A DNA stretch of 64,000 bases from positions 6,450,494-6,514,493 of the forward strand of contig NC_135552.1 of the NCBI RefSeq assembly GCF_964340395.1, in the 5' to 3' direction. This document shows, in pieces, positions 35,498-52,429 of this stretch (its first letter is position 1; every line of letters begins with the position of its first letter). A program made the translations under genes and the position numbers. The DNA is from Glandiceps talaboti. Taxonomy: Eukaryota > Hemichordata > Enteropneusta > Spengelidae. The notes under the pieces were generated by a model. The model was given only the letters and a program-made list of their open reading frames with translations. It did no database searches and was not told the origin of the DNA.

Positions 35498-36892
35498 TAT
35501 AAACAGTAGTTTCTAGTTTATTTCATGCATAGTATTTGCTATTTTAGATGCCAAATTGTAATTTTTGTAGGAAATGTTTATTACATGTTTTTAACTCTGG
35601 GCTTGAATTTAATGGTTGCCTAGTGCAACTAAAACATGAATTTGGACAAATCAAAATAAATTCAGCCAGTCTAACTTGGTGGATATTTCACATACACCAA
35701 TATTGATGGGCTGTGACATCTCTAAGTACACAGACATAGTAATGTACAACAAAAGTAAGAATTGATAAATTTTCTAATTTGGACATCAAGTGGTTTTGTC
35801 TGTTGGCTAAAGTCAAATTTAGATTACTTGCCTTAAAGGTAAGTCGTGAAATTAAATTTTAAAATCAGGCCCAGAAATGAAGTGTAAACCAGACATTTGA
35901 AGTGTAGAATTACAGTTTAAGTCACAAATTCAAAGATTACATCAAAGTTAGTTAAATTCAGGCCAAGAAGTGAGATATATAGTACAAACAATTGGAAATG
36001 TGGGCATGTTAAGACTTAAACTGCAAAGAGTACTGCGAAGTTAGTTCTTGTACAGTGTTTATTGTGATACGTGTTTGCCAGCATAATACACAGAGGAGGA
36101 GTTTACTATTACATGTATAGATCATACCACTAGAGGGCAGTATACAATACTACTGACTATTCATCATCAAGGGGAGCATTTTATCAGCATAATTGTGATT
36201 TTATTGACCACATTTACAGTTTGGGTTTGAGTGGTACCAGTCACAATTGCTAGTCAAGTAATCATGGTTTAGGGTTTGAAAGTGAAAAAAAACAAAAAAA
36301 CACTTATGATTTAAAATCAATCGTGGTTATGATAAATCTTTCTGTGTTTAAAAAGTACCAAGACAATCGTGATTGGTAATTGCAGTACTCATGTCTCAAT
36401 AGCAGACTATATAAGAATATTATGGGAATCACAGGTATGACATGGGGGGGGGGGGGGGGGGGCAGTTTGATGAAAGTTTAGTCGACTTTTAATATACTAT
36501 GTAAAAGAATTATTACATTATTATGATTGAGTTTTGTCTTAAAAGTGTTTTCAGTGATGACTAATCATGAACATGCTGATCAACTGCACCTCTGATGACT
36601 ATTATGTAATGTAAACCTTGTGAGGGCGCTATACTCTACCTATTGTTATCATGACTTGATGAATATTAATTAAGTGCTGTATATGACCACATTAGCATTT
36701 GTGATGTAATATTTTCCGTATGTGATAGTCTTGCCAGCAATAAAATTGCAGCGTAGTGTAATTCCAATGTCTCCCTTGTTATTTCTTGTCCAACTGTCTG
36801 TGTGTGAATTCTAGTCATAGAATAGAATCCAAAATAACTATGCAAGATATAACAGACTATAAGAAATGAATTTAACATCAGTGGTATTGCTG

Positions 36893-36929
<37 letters not shown>

Positions 36930-39679
36930 GATGTGGTTGTGTATAATACCCAACCACAGGGATGTGATTATACATTCTCCCATGCGTCATGGTTAAATGT
37001 GGAACATCTTCAGTTATTACTACAAGTACATGGCGAGATAAGGGTTGAGATCAATAGTTCAATGTAGGATTTAAAAAATTCATTTAGTTCAGTCTCAGAC
37101 TCCCCCCCCCCCCAACATAATTGGTCAAAGTTGATAAATTGTTCCAGACAGCACAATCAGTATGTAGTACTATGAACACAAAACAAGTATGTAGTGACAA
37201 AATGTTTTTACTGTAGCAAAAGTTCTTCCATTTCTAAATTTGAACAAATATTTGTAGATAGGTGTAGAAAATATTCAATTGAAAGTAAAATCGATTTTTG
37301 TGGAATGAGAACTAAAATGGTTCAACAACCCCCACCCCACCCCGGCCCTGGTCCCACCTCAAACTAAAATAATTTGTATCTTACATTAAACTATCTATCT
37401 CACACCCCTTATGGGATAGGCCTTTTGACACTCTATAGTTGTGTTGTGTGTCAGTGTTGTACATGTTCAAATAATCATCTCAAGCAAATATTGCCCCTTG
37501 TCATGGAAGTGACTCAAAATGTGCATCTGCCAAGTGTTAATAAAGTCTTGCATAGATTAACTACTGATCATCAATGGATGAGATTATTTGTATTTTATGG
37601 GGGGGGGGGATAAAATAATATGTATAAATATTTTTATCGTAGGTTGATTTTAGTGCATGAAGCACGCCCCCACACTGACAAAATATGACATTAAAATGCA
37701 AATACACTTCTTGACCAATCAGACGGCTTCACCTGTACTGACTGTACCAGCTGCAGCCTGCAGCAGTCACTTTGGCATGTCTTTGCTCTAGTCAGTCAGA
37801 TAGGTAAAAGTGACACATTGAAAAAACAATAGGTATCACCGAACCTTTTTTTGCAATGCGTTTTCGATTTGATTTGATTTGATTAGATTTGATATGATTA
37901 AAATGGAGGTTTGCTACATCTCAGACATGTCTTGGTGTGAGGTTACTTGTAATAGAATCCACCGAGGTTCTGCGATGGGGCGATGGTACACAGTCTAAAT
38001 AGAGATTGTAAAACAGAACAGAAAACCCTTTGATAGTTCAAGATTGTGACGTCGTGGACAAATTCCCATATCATAATTATTGTGTTCTTTCTACATAAAA
38101 TGAATGACAGCGCATTGAATGCAAACCGTCAAATTTTCAATTACTTTCTATGCAAGACTAGCAGCGAAACTGCTGAACTGTGGGCTTCACATATTTGTTC
38201 AAAATTTAAGTCAGACTTGTGGTCAAGTAGACTACATGAAGTCGTGATACCAAATGTCCTTTTCTTCGTGTTGGAAAAGAATATATCTTCAATAAAACGT
38301 CTTGAAATGAAAAAAAAGTAGATAGATGCAAAATAAGTTAAGATCCCCCATTCACGTAAAACTATTTAATGTGTGAGCTTGACTGAATTGATGGTAAGTA
38401 GTTGTAGCAGTTGTCCCGGTGTTATTCATCATGGTTTTAATGTGTGTTTTAAGTTGTTTATGTGTGTCTCATCAGGAGTCTTCTGTCTGTATGCGGTTTA
38501 TTATTGATGCTGATCTTGCTGTCGTCTTTTGAGCACTTTGACTATTTTCTTAGGCTTTGCACGGCTAACATTGTTTAAAGATTGACTACACTGAGATACA
38601 CCACATACTGGGGGGGTGATAATCAATGCAGTTGTAACAGTATATACGTTTACACATGATAATGGATGGTATAGACGACTGTGGCAAAATATGCAAACAT
38701 TTTACCTCAGTGTTATTAGTAGTATTTGGTGAAGAGCGGATGAAAACTGGTGATCTATTTCTTTATGCAGAACAAAAACCCCATCCCTAATGAAACTTAC
38801 ATGTACATTTACCAACAGAAGGTATAATGCTAGTAAGGTGCAGTGTATCGTATATGATTGTACTACAGTCTATGTTAGGTTGTCATTTTGATGAAAAAGC
38901 GAACAACGCCTACGTACAGATATTCAAATTTCCCACACACGAAACGGTTTCATATTGACCGTCATGTTAGCAGGAATATTATCACTTGCCGGTAGAATTA
39001 ATAATGATTTCTAAAATTGGCAATCTGTGAATACTTTTACCTTGAAATTGAAAATGGTTTATGTTAATTTTGTGCACATTTTTAATATATATACTCTACA
39101 TGAAATTTCATGCAGCATGTATAATTAAGTAATAGAAATTTGTCTCGTTTTTATCTACAATTTTAATCCTTATGATTTTTAGAATACTTTCTTTTATTCT
39201 ATTTTACTTATTTCTTTTTTTTTCATTTGAACTTAAATTGTAACTTTTAGTAATTCCTCAGGAAAATATTACATTTACGAATAAATAACTACAATATAAT
39301 GTACATTTATGAAAATATTAATGAAGTCCTGACATTAACAGCATGTACTCTCAGTTTAGGTTGGTCCCGGAGTGAACTCGGTGCCAGGTTCAGTGGCATA
39401 TATATTGCTGCAACTTTTATACCAAATTACTAACTTCATGAACTTATTAATAAAGCTTACCAGGGGTGATATTACCATCGTAGTAAATTATTATCAGTTT
39501 GCAATCTATCCGTTAAGTTAATCTTTCTCAGCACGTTAACTGGTTAACCCGGACATTTCCCGCATTTCAGTCAGTCAATGGTGACAATACTGAGGGCGAG
39601 GATTTCTATACGGGGTCATTTACGGACAGGTACATATTGAGAACAAATTCACCGGTATTACCGCACGTACACTATCAAC

Positions 39680-42834
<3,155 letters not shown>

Positions 42835-43180
42835 TTAGATTCACTTAATTCCAATGCAGGTGGCTTTCATTGAATGTTACAAAGAGAAATAACACTTTAA
42901 TTGAAATCATGTAGTTGTTTATATTTATAAATTTTAATATTGTACTAAATTTACAAACGAATCACTGAAATATGTCGTACGAACATTGCTGTCCTGAGTA
43001 TTATCCAAAGCTTTTACATATGTAATACAATGCACATGGTACAAGAAAACTTACCCATGAGAAATACGAGTACATGTCAACATTTGACAAAAGAAACTGT
43101 CACTTTCTTTGTTTTTTTGAGTGGATTTACTGTCTAGATCTGTATGTGGATATTCAATAAAATTCTTTTGTTATGCATAA
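42835..43180 (+). promoter_or_regulatory. PAQR4-like 3' UTR with poly(A) signal
   Basis: AATAAA lies at 43156-43161, about 320 bp after the stop, followed by T/A-rich sequence. It is the first canonical hexamer after the stop codon. Confidence 0.6.
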
Positions 43181-44863
43181 TATTAATAATATTATATATA
43201 ATCACTTTAATTTCTATAATTTGTGTAATTCACCAAATTGAAGGCTAAGTTGCAAATGGACAATTACCTATAATTGAAAGTTGGGCCAATGAACAATCTG
43301 AATGTTGAGGGCGCTGTACTAGCAGCTAATGAACAATTGACCAATTTGAAAGTGCATGGCGCTGTTGAGTACGTAACAAATGGACTATTATCAAGTTAAA
43401 CGTTGAGGGCGATATGGGAGTATCAATTGGATTAGTCACCAAGTTGAAAGTTGACTTCGTGAGAAGTATCGTAGTATAGAAGACGGCAATGCAAAAGTTC
43501 ACAACTGAGAAATTAATGAGAGCGATTAAAATGTCAGGACAATATCTACATATTACTTTATGGACTACGTTGAGATAGAAAATGTAAGCCATATTTGAAA
43601 ACAACAGCAATTCACATATTGTCGTAGAGGGCAATCTGAGATTTTCATCCATCTGTGGATGAGACCACTGAAGATTACCAAAATATCCATTATCAGTCTG
43701 TCGGCAGTCACTAGTGTTTATGGCAGATAGCGCGCTCAAGAGGGGGGGGGGGGGGGGGGGGGTAATTTTTTCTTCTTTTTTCTTAGAATTATCTTTTCTC
43801 GTTTTTGTAATTCCATGTAATTCCAAATTTTCCATGTTGTTTCGTTTTTTTTGGTAATGGACATACCCTGTAAGTTAAAGGCAGGGGTTTCAATCCCATG
43901 TTCTCATATGAGTTGTATTGTCTGACCGGTAGAGCCATAAGTATTAAATAGGATGTAAACACTTTTGTTGTTCTTGATCAACTTTTTCTATAATTCTGTT
44001 ACAAAATTGTTTTGCACACCTACATTTTAATCCTAATTCGAACTGGTCTTTAAAGTTTTCACTAACAGCGACTGGAACGTTTCTGAAATTATTTTGTTAA
44101 ACGATAATGATCTACCACCGTCCAAAATGCACCATCGTCGCAAAGCACACCCTATTTTACGGCACCGTCCAAAATGCTTTGTTATTTCGCAGTGTCGCGG
44201 AAGAATTAACACCTCTGGTTGGCGAGAATGTGATCTACTGATCTACACTGACACTCGATACACATTAAGAGTATTACCAGTGGGTAAATGTATACTGTGT
44301 GTGTAGCTGTATACATAATATTGTACAATAAATCCAATCATATTATTTTGGGTCCGCACCCAAAATTCGGCGTTCCTCATTCGATCGTGATTTCAACCTG
44401 TTACTGTACTCCTTCTGGATACAATCGACCACTAATTGAAATGTAAAATGCCTAATTTTTGGTATTTTAACAATTTTTAGTGAATATATTGTTTGTTGTC
44501 TGATAAGAACCATAATTCTCCAGTTACAACTCGTGCAGAAGACCGACAACAGCAGACAGTTGACATGCCCTAACAAGTCTGTACTGTTTGGTGATTAAGA
44601 TTACAATATCTTCAAGTTGATTATTTCTGTCAGAAAGTAAATACTCCTTCGTATTCTAATAATTCTGTACAATCTTATTTTTCTAAAAACAGCAAATTAG
44701 TTTCTGCTTTAGATACGATTACATATCGTCCACCGTATCTTGTTACATTTGTAAGGTAATAAAATTATATCTATACATGGAAGTGATACCCTCAGTGAAT
44801 TAAAACTATATACTGTGTGTGTATGTATGCACATGTATGTATGTGTGTGTGTATGTGTGTGTG

Positions 44864-44942
<79 letters not shown>

Positions 44943-45553
44943 CAATGTACGAATTGCTATCTCAATATTGAACTAAGTGTACACGAGTTCTAACTTTGTG
45001 AAGAAAAAAAGACAAGTTCACTGAGATGCGTAATGAGTAGAAGATTGTACTAAAAAGTTATTTTAACATGCGTTCAAATGCTAATATAGCATGTTTTAAT
45101 TATTTCTGGAATTGTTAATCCGTGACTATACAATTTGTCGCCGGTTAAGGTTTGTCATTACATGACATTATAAACTGTGTAATAATTCGCTTCATCCCGT
45201 ACTTACGGGAAATGAAAACAGCAAATTCTAAAACTTCTAACACGTCTGAGACATCGTGATGACCTTGTAGTTGTGACATAACTTAGGGAGCCGTCATTAT
45301 TTATGACATGGGGAAGGGGTCAGAGGAATTGCTTTGAAAATCCAGGAAATTTGAGTAACTCCCCCTGCCTGGTTTGAATTTATTTCGTAACCCCCCCCCC
45401 CCCTCCTTGACTCAATTTTTTATCGTAACTCCCCCCCCCCTCCACCATTTTACAGTCATAACTGTTAATGGCGTTCTACAAACATTGATCAATTGAGGTT
45501 GAGTGTTTCATTGAAACATCCATCCATCCATCCATCCATGCATGCATGCATCC
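43181..45553. other. Intergenic stretch after the PAQR4-like gene
   Basis: No gene recognised. It holds four diverged units of about 60 bp at 43250-43455 (GTTGAGGGCG(C/A)T and CAA.TTGAAAGT recur), a poly-G run at 43741-43762, a (GT)n array at about 44815-44938 and C runs near 45390 and 45430. Confidence 0.5.
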
Positions 45554-48007
45554 TAGACTCTCTCACAGTCTAAAAGCTTCGCATAAATGGCTAAAACTTA
45601 GGTTGTTTTGTATATATCTACTGCATAATTGTACTCATATACTAGTATCCCAGTATCCCTGGCCCTGTACTGTGCGCCCTCATCGATCACATAGGGCTAA
45701 CATTTTGTTGATGTGTTAGGCGAAGCTTCGAGGACTGTTAACACTTGTTCAAATTTACCCTAATAATAGCTTGGTTGATTGGTCTTTTGAAATCCCGCCC
45801 AATTTACTATTTACCCATTGGTTGAAACAATTGACGTTTAGCTGAAATTAGATAACAGGGTGAACTTTGAAACAAGGGGTCAACTGTGTTCTTAATCCAC
45901 TATGCAATAAAAAAAACATTATCACCCTTTCCAAATATAAATAATAAATTCCATAAATTCCAAGTATGCCAAGTAATTAGATTATATTGAACTACAGATG
46001 TACAATAATAAAGAGAAGGGGATACCGAACATCATCAACATAACACAAAGTGTTTGGTATTTAGTTTAACAGATAAACAACTATGTGTTGTTAAATCAAG
46101 TTTTTAGTTTCGGATGTGTCTTCCAAGGCTGGTACAAACTTGATTATTTTGTGTGGTACTATTTACGTTAAAGCCAGTTAGCCACGTGACTGTTTGTCAA
46201 GGTTAGCAACCTTGTTATCAATTCAAGGTTAGGTATTGTAGGGAAGAAATTCTATACCCCCCGGGGCCCCCACCCACCTCAATATTGTTGACCCTTTTTG
46301 TAAGGCATTTTGAAACCGAAAATTTGGGTTTCTTCATCAGTTGCAGTTTACATGTACGTTATTGAAACATCATTCCCATGTTTGCTGGTAGATTGGTTTG
46401 TTTTCCATGGTCAGATTTTGGTAGGTTCCAATGTTATGTAATTGTTTCTTGTAATTGAGACATTTTAATTATAGGACTGAATGTTATGTTACCAACCATT
46501 GAATGTAGTTTGAGTGGTGTCCCAATTTTTGAGATTATTGGAACAATAATCTGTTTGATCATGAAGGATTACCCTTGTTTTGGAATTCTTCTTGTTTGCT
46601 TTGTGTTTGTATTCCATATATTTGCCTGAGTTTGGTAACACCATTGCCTGTTTAAATATTGTAGTCAACCAGTTGATTATTTGGAAACTCCAGTTTTTGT
46701 ATAACATAATTTCTGTTATTTCATGGCTATTTCTTTTTACATATATATGTTATGTTAGTTCCATCGACTTATTTTGGAGTGTTCAGTTCACTTGCATGTT
46801 ATACATGATTATTGGATGTTGTGAGAACTCAGCTGTTACTTCATTAGTCTTGCTGCTAGACGTTCGGGCTTTCTTTCGAACGAAGTTCTCAAAGTGAGGG
46901 CTTGCCCGAACAGTCTAGCAAATGTCATTTTCAGACCGGACATTCCATTGAGATTACGATAAGCGGTGGGTTGGGCCATATATGCATATATATACTTTAA
47001 TATATTCAATCTCTGCATGCAGGTGTTGACAAACACATTTATGTCATTACTATGTCTTATCAGTTTATGGTAATTGTGTTTGATGAGTGTGTAGACGTTG
47101 TCATTCACACATTTTAGTTAACGCATTGGTGGTTATTTTTACAAGCCCCTCCTTAAGATGAATATGCATGATTTTTTAGCTATTGTCCTATGTTTGTGTT
47201 TGTGCTTGTCGCTAATACGGTTCTCTGATTGGCAGTTATTTTATCCTGATGACATTCGCTAGACCTCGGATGTTCCATCCTCGATAGCGTTGTTCGGCTG
47301 TGTGTCGTATTTTATCGGAAGAACATCTGAGGGCTAGCTGATAGACTATTACTTCATGTACTTGACCAAGTGATACAGTGTGATCTTTTAGTTAGATATT
47401 AACTTACAGAAGAGTGATGGCTGGATTCTGTTCATTCCACACAACAGTGTAAGGCCTCCAGTCCATTTTTAATCATGATGCTTGGTACCTCATTTTGGCT
47501 TCACAGTAAATGTTCAGAGGTGGTTAGAGCGGCTGATTATGACACAGTTGATTTTGTAGCCATTTAATCCAAGCATGGAATTCGGAGGAGACTTCTGATC
47601 AGATTTACATTATAGCCAAGAGTACAGTTTTAACAGATCCGAATCTTTCTACATGAATCTATTAGGTACACCATTAGTAAATAATCGTAAAATTCAGCAT
47701 AGGGAGCCTTATCACTGTCTGAGTTGAAAGTAAACAGTATGTTTATTTAGTTATAGATACACGGTCTTCAGATCAGTTGTCAATCATGTTTTGTTGGGTC
47801 CAAGGATTCTGGACCTTCTTTGTTCTCAAAGCCCAATCAAACAACAAGCCATTATTAGGGTAAATTTGAACAAGTGTGATACAAAACAACCCAAGTTTTA
47901 GGTATTTATGCGAAGCTTCGAGGACTGTGAGAGAGTCTAGCATGCATCCATGCATCCATCCATCCGTCCATACATACATACATACATACATACATACATA
48001 CATACAT

Positions 48008-48038
<31 letters not shown>

Positions 48039-48213
48039 TACATACGTACATACATACATACATACATACATACATACATTACATACATTACATACATGCA
48101 TACATACATACATACATTACATACATACATACACACACACACACATACATACATACATACATACATACATACATACATTCATACATACATACATACATAC
48201 ATACATACATACC
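45519..48213. repeat. Tetranucleotide array (CATC/CATG/CATA), split by the family A element
   Basis: The left part, 45519-45553 (ATCC then ATGC units), and the right part, 47940-48213 (ATGC, ATCC, then a long CATA tract with CA runs), have the same orientation and matching edge units. They therefore look like one array opened by the insertion. The long ORFs through it (Tyr-Ile-His-Thr repeats and their complements) are artefacts. Confidence 0.75.
45554..47939. mobile_element. Putative 2.4-kb transposon with about 60-bp inverted repeats, family A
   Basis: The left end at 45554 (TAGACTCTCTCACAGTC, then AAGCTTCGCATAAAT and CTAAAACTT) is inverted at 47882-47939 (ATTTATGCGAAGCTTCG, then GACTGTGAGAGAGTCTA). 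A second mirrored block, ACACTTGTTCAAATTTACCC, lies just inside at about 45738 and about 47847. Ten bases GCATGCATCC flank both ends, suggesting a target duplication, although the target is a repeat. The interior has no convincing transposase. A minus-strand 72-aa frame at 46489-46707 is unrecognised. Two tiny foldbacks with GCTAGAC ends (46857-46920 and 47259-47339) are nested inside. Confidence 0.6.
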
Positions 48214-50969
48214 CGGTACATACAAACCAAACTTTTTATTTTGAAATTGAATTTTCTCATAACCTGATGGATGTAGCTTATTTCAAAAGGGAGAGGTAAC
48301 CATGAATGCAGCTTATTCCCAAAGTAGTTATTAAAATTGGAAATTAGGTGGTATAAATTGCGTCGAAGTTTGAGGGAGCCAATGAGGTGGTTTTTTTGAA
48401 ATTTTGTGAAATTTTGAAATCCAAGGACTAAAAGAATGCTTTCTGGTGTTATTTTAACATGTCAAGGTAGTAATAATACTACATAAAAATTGAGTAGCCA
48501 CCTCTTTCACTCCCCAGTTTTTGAGTACCTTTCACTCCGCAGTTTTTGAGTGATCCCCCTCTATTCCTCTGACCCCCGGTTATAAATAATGACGGTTGCC
48601 TTATCATAGGTCGTCGCCTTTCCTCGTGTTCCTGCAAATTATTGTTCATATCACAACCAAGCGTAACATTGACAGTGACTAACGATGACACAGTGCCTTA
48701 AGGCCCTAACTACAAAAATGCTCTCTTTTTTTTTAGAAAAGGACCAGAAACGTATTTAAGCTGATTGTTATCTCAGTGTTTTACTGACGACAACTTTTGG
48801 TGAGATAAGAGAAAAAACAGTAAACTGTACTGTGGGAAAATGTCATCCGGCATTTACAAATAACAAAAACAAGAAAACAAAAGTTCTGAAATTCATGTTT
48901 TACTTTCGATCAGTATAAAGATCGACATTTTCTGAGATCAGAAATCACACACCCAAAATGGCGCTAGACCCGTTTTCCACATAACCCTTTCTCAGCTTAC
49001 ATGGTGTCTTGAGTATATATTTATATGTTGAAAGAAAACAAGTATACCAGTTGTTGTTATGCCTTCTGTGTTGAAACATTGTAAGGCAGAGTCGTCATTT
49101 ATGCAACGTGACATGCACACACAACGTGACGGGATTAACTTTATCATGATACACCAAGCAAATCCGATATGAGTTCACGTTACGTACACATATGTATTTC
49201 ACCGACTTTTCTGTACATACACCTGACAACGATATCGATACAGCGCATACACATCGTTTCTAAGTTGCCGATTGCTTCCACTGGCAGATGAAGAGTTCGA
49301 AATATTGACCAAAGGTATTTATTACTTAAAAGAATTTTGTTTATGTACTTTCCTCACCAATTAAACATGAGGAGAGACGGGACAAAAATGATTAGCGGGG
49401 GAAGGCATGGTTATTTATAGGGAGATATCAGCGGACTTTTGACCTAGGCCTGTATACCACGGGCCCGACTCGGACAGGAAAATAAATAACAAGTATATTT
49501 AGTATACAAACAAACGCGACATAACCACTTAGAAAATCAATGACAGACGTATATGAATCAGACGAGAGTAGTAGTAGTAGTAGTAAGTTGAGTCGGTTGG
49601 ACACATGTATCTATACTTAGACTCTCTTACAGTCCTCGGACCTTCGCATCGCTAACATTAAAGGAGTTGTTTTGTATGTACCGATATCATCTACTGCATA
49701 ATTGTACTAGAATATCCTTGTAGTGTGCACCCTCATTGATCATACTGGACTAAGTATTTTTTGACGTGTGTTTGCGAAGCCCTCCTTTAATTTTAGTGAT
49801 GCGAAGCTCCGAGGACTGTATAAGAGAGTCTAACCTATACTACTCCAGTTCTTAAACATCTATTGTATTTGTAATATTCAAGAAGATAGAATGATATCGA
49901 TGCTTTTAGATTCGTGTCTGTCTTTTAAATACTTGGATATTCTGCTTGATCCATACTGTGATCTGTACTCAGTTCAGTCCATCTTTTGTGATCATATCAC
50001 CACACTAATATGTCACGTGTGTAAAGCTTTACTTATTAAAATGATTAATTAATTAATTACTTGATGAATTATTCATTTATTTATTTAATTATTAATTATT
50101 TTCTTTAATTTTAAGAAATATTAACTCTGACTTGCGATTTTTCTTCAATTTCTATTCTTTAAAGCCTTCATAATTATGTTTTGCGTATCGTATCTTTTCA
50201 TTCATTCATTCATTCATTCGTCCATTCATTCATTCATTCATTCATTCGTCCATTCATTCATTCATTCATTCATTCTCTCTCTTTGTCATCATTAACGTTA
50301 TTAAAACAACTACCGTTTCAAAAATATTTTTTCTCCTGAACTACAATTCAACGACATTTTTTCTAAATTGAAATTACACACACTAACATTTAGGATTGAC
50401 GAGGAAAGGTAGGTTGAGTTGAAGAATCTGAGAATGACGTCATTTCAAAGTTTCTTGGTTTTATCCAATTTTAGGGAATCCGAAGAACTTGGACCGTATA
50501 TATATTTACATATCTATCATCTTGTATTCTGAAGTTTTGGTAAGAGTGAATGAACCCCGGATCAAAACGTTTGAACCTTTTATAATATCAACATTATTAT
50601 AGCGGTGTTTCTTTGCCGGAGTTGATATACATACTAGTTTGTTTGTTGGTGTCAATATATTTTGATGTTATGGAGAGATCTGAAGTGTTTTAAGCTTGAC
50701 ATGGACATATAATTTCAACTCGGAGACAACGTTAACATCAGTTACATAACGTACACCGTATTGCTACTGCGACTGCATGCTGCACTCAGAAGGTATGATA
50801 GAGACTATTGTGACGTAGATTACCTCCCAAAGACGCGTGATAATTTACGGGAAGTCGATTATTGTACATGTCGTGACACTCAAGTCGACGGTTCCATTCC
50901 CAGCAGGTTCACCTGACACACCCGCTGTTCAAAACGTTCTGTCCTAAGTCTTGTCTGCTTATATTAATT
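48214..50969. other. Intergenic stretch before the ZIP gene
   Basis: No gene recognised. It holds a family A MITE (49618-49832), a short AGT run near 49568 and a CATT array at about 50195-50275. A TATATATA stretch near 50499 and a CCAAT near 50465 could be promoter parts of the ZIP gene, but they lie 470 bp upstream of the start codon and are only candidates. Confidence 0.4.
49618..49832. mobile_element. Family A MITE, 215 bp
   Basis: Starts TAGACTCTCTTACAGTCCTC and ends GAGGACTG..TAAGAGAGTCTA. Flanks are ATCTATACT on the left and ACCTATACT on the right, 8 of 9 identical, so a 9-bp target duplication is likely. No coding content. Confidence 0.75.
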
Positions 50970-51236
50970 ATGACGTGTCACAACTTTTTAGTATTCTGCT
51001 TCTTCGTGTTACAAATTGCCGTCATATTTAGCGGCGTTTACTCCGTAGAAGACTCACACGATCATGATGGTGACGGCGATGCGTACCACAAAGTCGTCGA
51101 TTACTTGGACAGTATTGGTCCCGATGATGAAAGGAACATAACGCTAGAAGAAATGGACACAGTTATTGGAATATTATGGGACAGAGTGCAGTGTAGTGAA
51201 ATTGATTTCACTGGAACAATTACGAATTGTAATGAG
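50970..51236 (+). CDS. ZIP exon 1: signal peptide and start of ectodomain
   Basis: 89 codons, donor GAG|GTAAAA. Signal peptide about residues 1-26 (cleavage near GVYS), then a short His/Asp stretch ([10 protein letters not shown]). It ends at NCNE. Confidence 0.85.
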
Positions 51237-52375
51237 GTAAAACCACAAATATATTCTGTCTGGTTACGTAGAAATGAGTCGAACTTAAACCGAGTTGGCA
51301 CACTTAATTAGTCTTATACAAGAACTTGAAGTCGACCTAGCAACCAGTATGTGTTTTGTAAACTCAAAACTAAACATGAAAAAATTATTTCGAAGAAAAT
51401 ATTAACCAACTTTGTCATGTCTCTCAAGAAAAAGGACAAGGAATGACGAAATTATTTCCTGCTTTCTAACGACCCTTATCATTAAATTAACCAAGTTGGA
51501 AATCTAACAAAGATGGCTGCCTGTTGTTAAAAGTTGTTCTTTTTATTGTTTACTTTACTACTGTCGCTTACAACGACAAGTTTTTAATTTTTGAAACTTA
51601 TTTTCACTTATTTTTTGTCCTTAGTGTCTATCGGCTGAAAGTTTGTTCACCATTGTTGGTGCTGACACGCTATTGGGTCTTGATGAGGCTGGATATCATC
51701 GAGCAAGCGTAGTTCTCTTGTATTATCTCACCGACTTACAGTTCGTGTGCAAAGACATCTCTGAGCCGAGTGCAAAAAGTTACGAGTATTTTGTTCACCG
51801 AGTGTTCAACTACAACGACCCTGACAATACTACTGAGTTCATCTTGACATTCGACGAGTTTGAAGAAATCCTGGAAGACGTCAACGAAACTTATGTCGCT
51901 GAAAACTACGCAAAGGTAGTTTATAATCTCCTTTCAAATATTCCCTTTTTGGATCTTAGCCATTTTGAACGGACTTTGCACCTTTCTAAAAATACTAGTA
52001 CCCGGCCTGGTATACGTATAGTTGCGCGACCAATCATTAAATTATTTGCTTCATTACATTTTATTTACACAGTAACAAGTGCCCCAGGTGTGAAACAACG
52101 TGACAGAGCTATAAACAAAAGTTAGTCCTGAATTTAGTATACAAGAATAATCCTATGTAAGCCTTATTATTACCTCTGAGAGCGAGGGGCTCAAACCCTG
52201 AACAACAATAGATTTGATTTGTATGGTCTAAAAGTGGTCCCAAACTTTACTCGTCAGTGATAATTCTTTGTAACATGCCTCATTGGTACCGGTACTTGGA
52301 GATGGTGTAAACCATAGGCACTCGTCTTAATCAGTATGATTATTTAGCTCCCGTATGGGAGGTGATGTCGTGGCG

Positions 52376-52429
<54 letters not shown>

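Larger units (their letters stand above)
33478..39679. other. Region between the NIK-like and PAQR4-like genes
   Basis: About 6.2 kb without a supported gene on either strand. It includes the kinase 3' UTR; no AATAAA is visible between the stop and 34548. It also holds the 38-bp satellite, a poly-G run at 36441-36462, a GTT array at about 36893-36930 (AAC on the other strand, hence a poly-Asn ORF), and GATTT repeats near 37865-37895. The PAQR4-like promoter should lie in its right part; no TATA box stands out. Confidence 0.5.

Noticed and set aside
38046-38321. 91-aa ORF between the NIK-like and PAQR4-like genes
   Set aside because: No recognisable motif and no supporting splice or context signal.
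46489-46897. ORFs on both strands inside the 2.4-kb element (72 aa minus, 105 aa plus)
   Set aside because: I recognise no transposase or other domain, composition is AT-driven, and the two overlap, so coding is unproven.
47773-48299. Overlapping Tyr/Ile/His/Thr and Met/Tyr/Val/Cys repeat ORFs on both strands
   Set aside because: Translations of the CATA/CATC tetranucleotide array.
51643-52125. Single 160-aa ORF taken as one exon
   Set aside because: The family match stops at NYAK, where a GTAGTT donor lies; the remainder is intron read-through.
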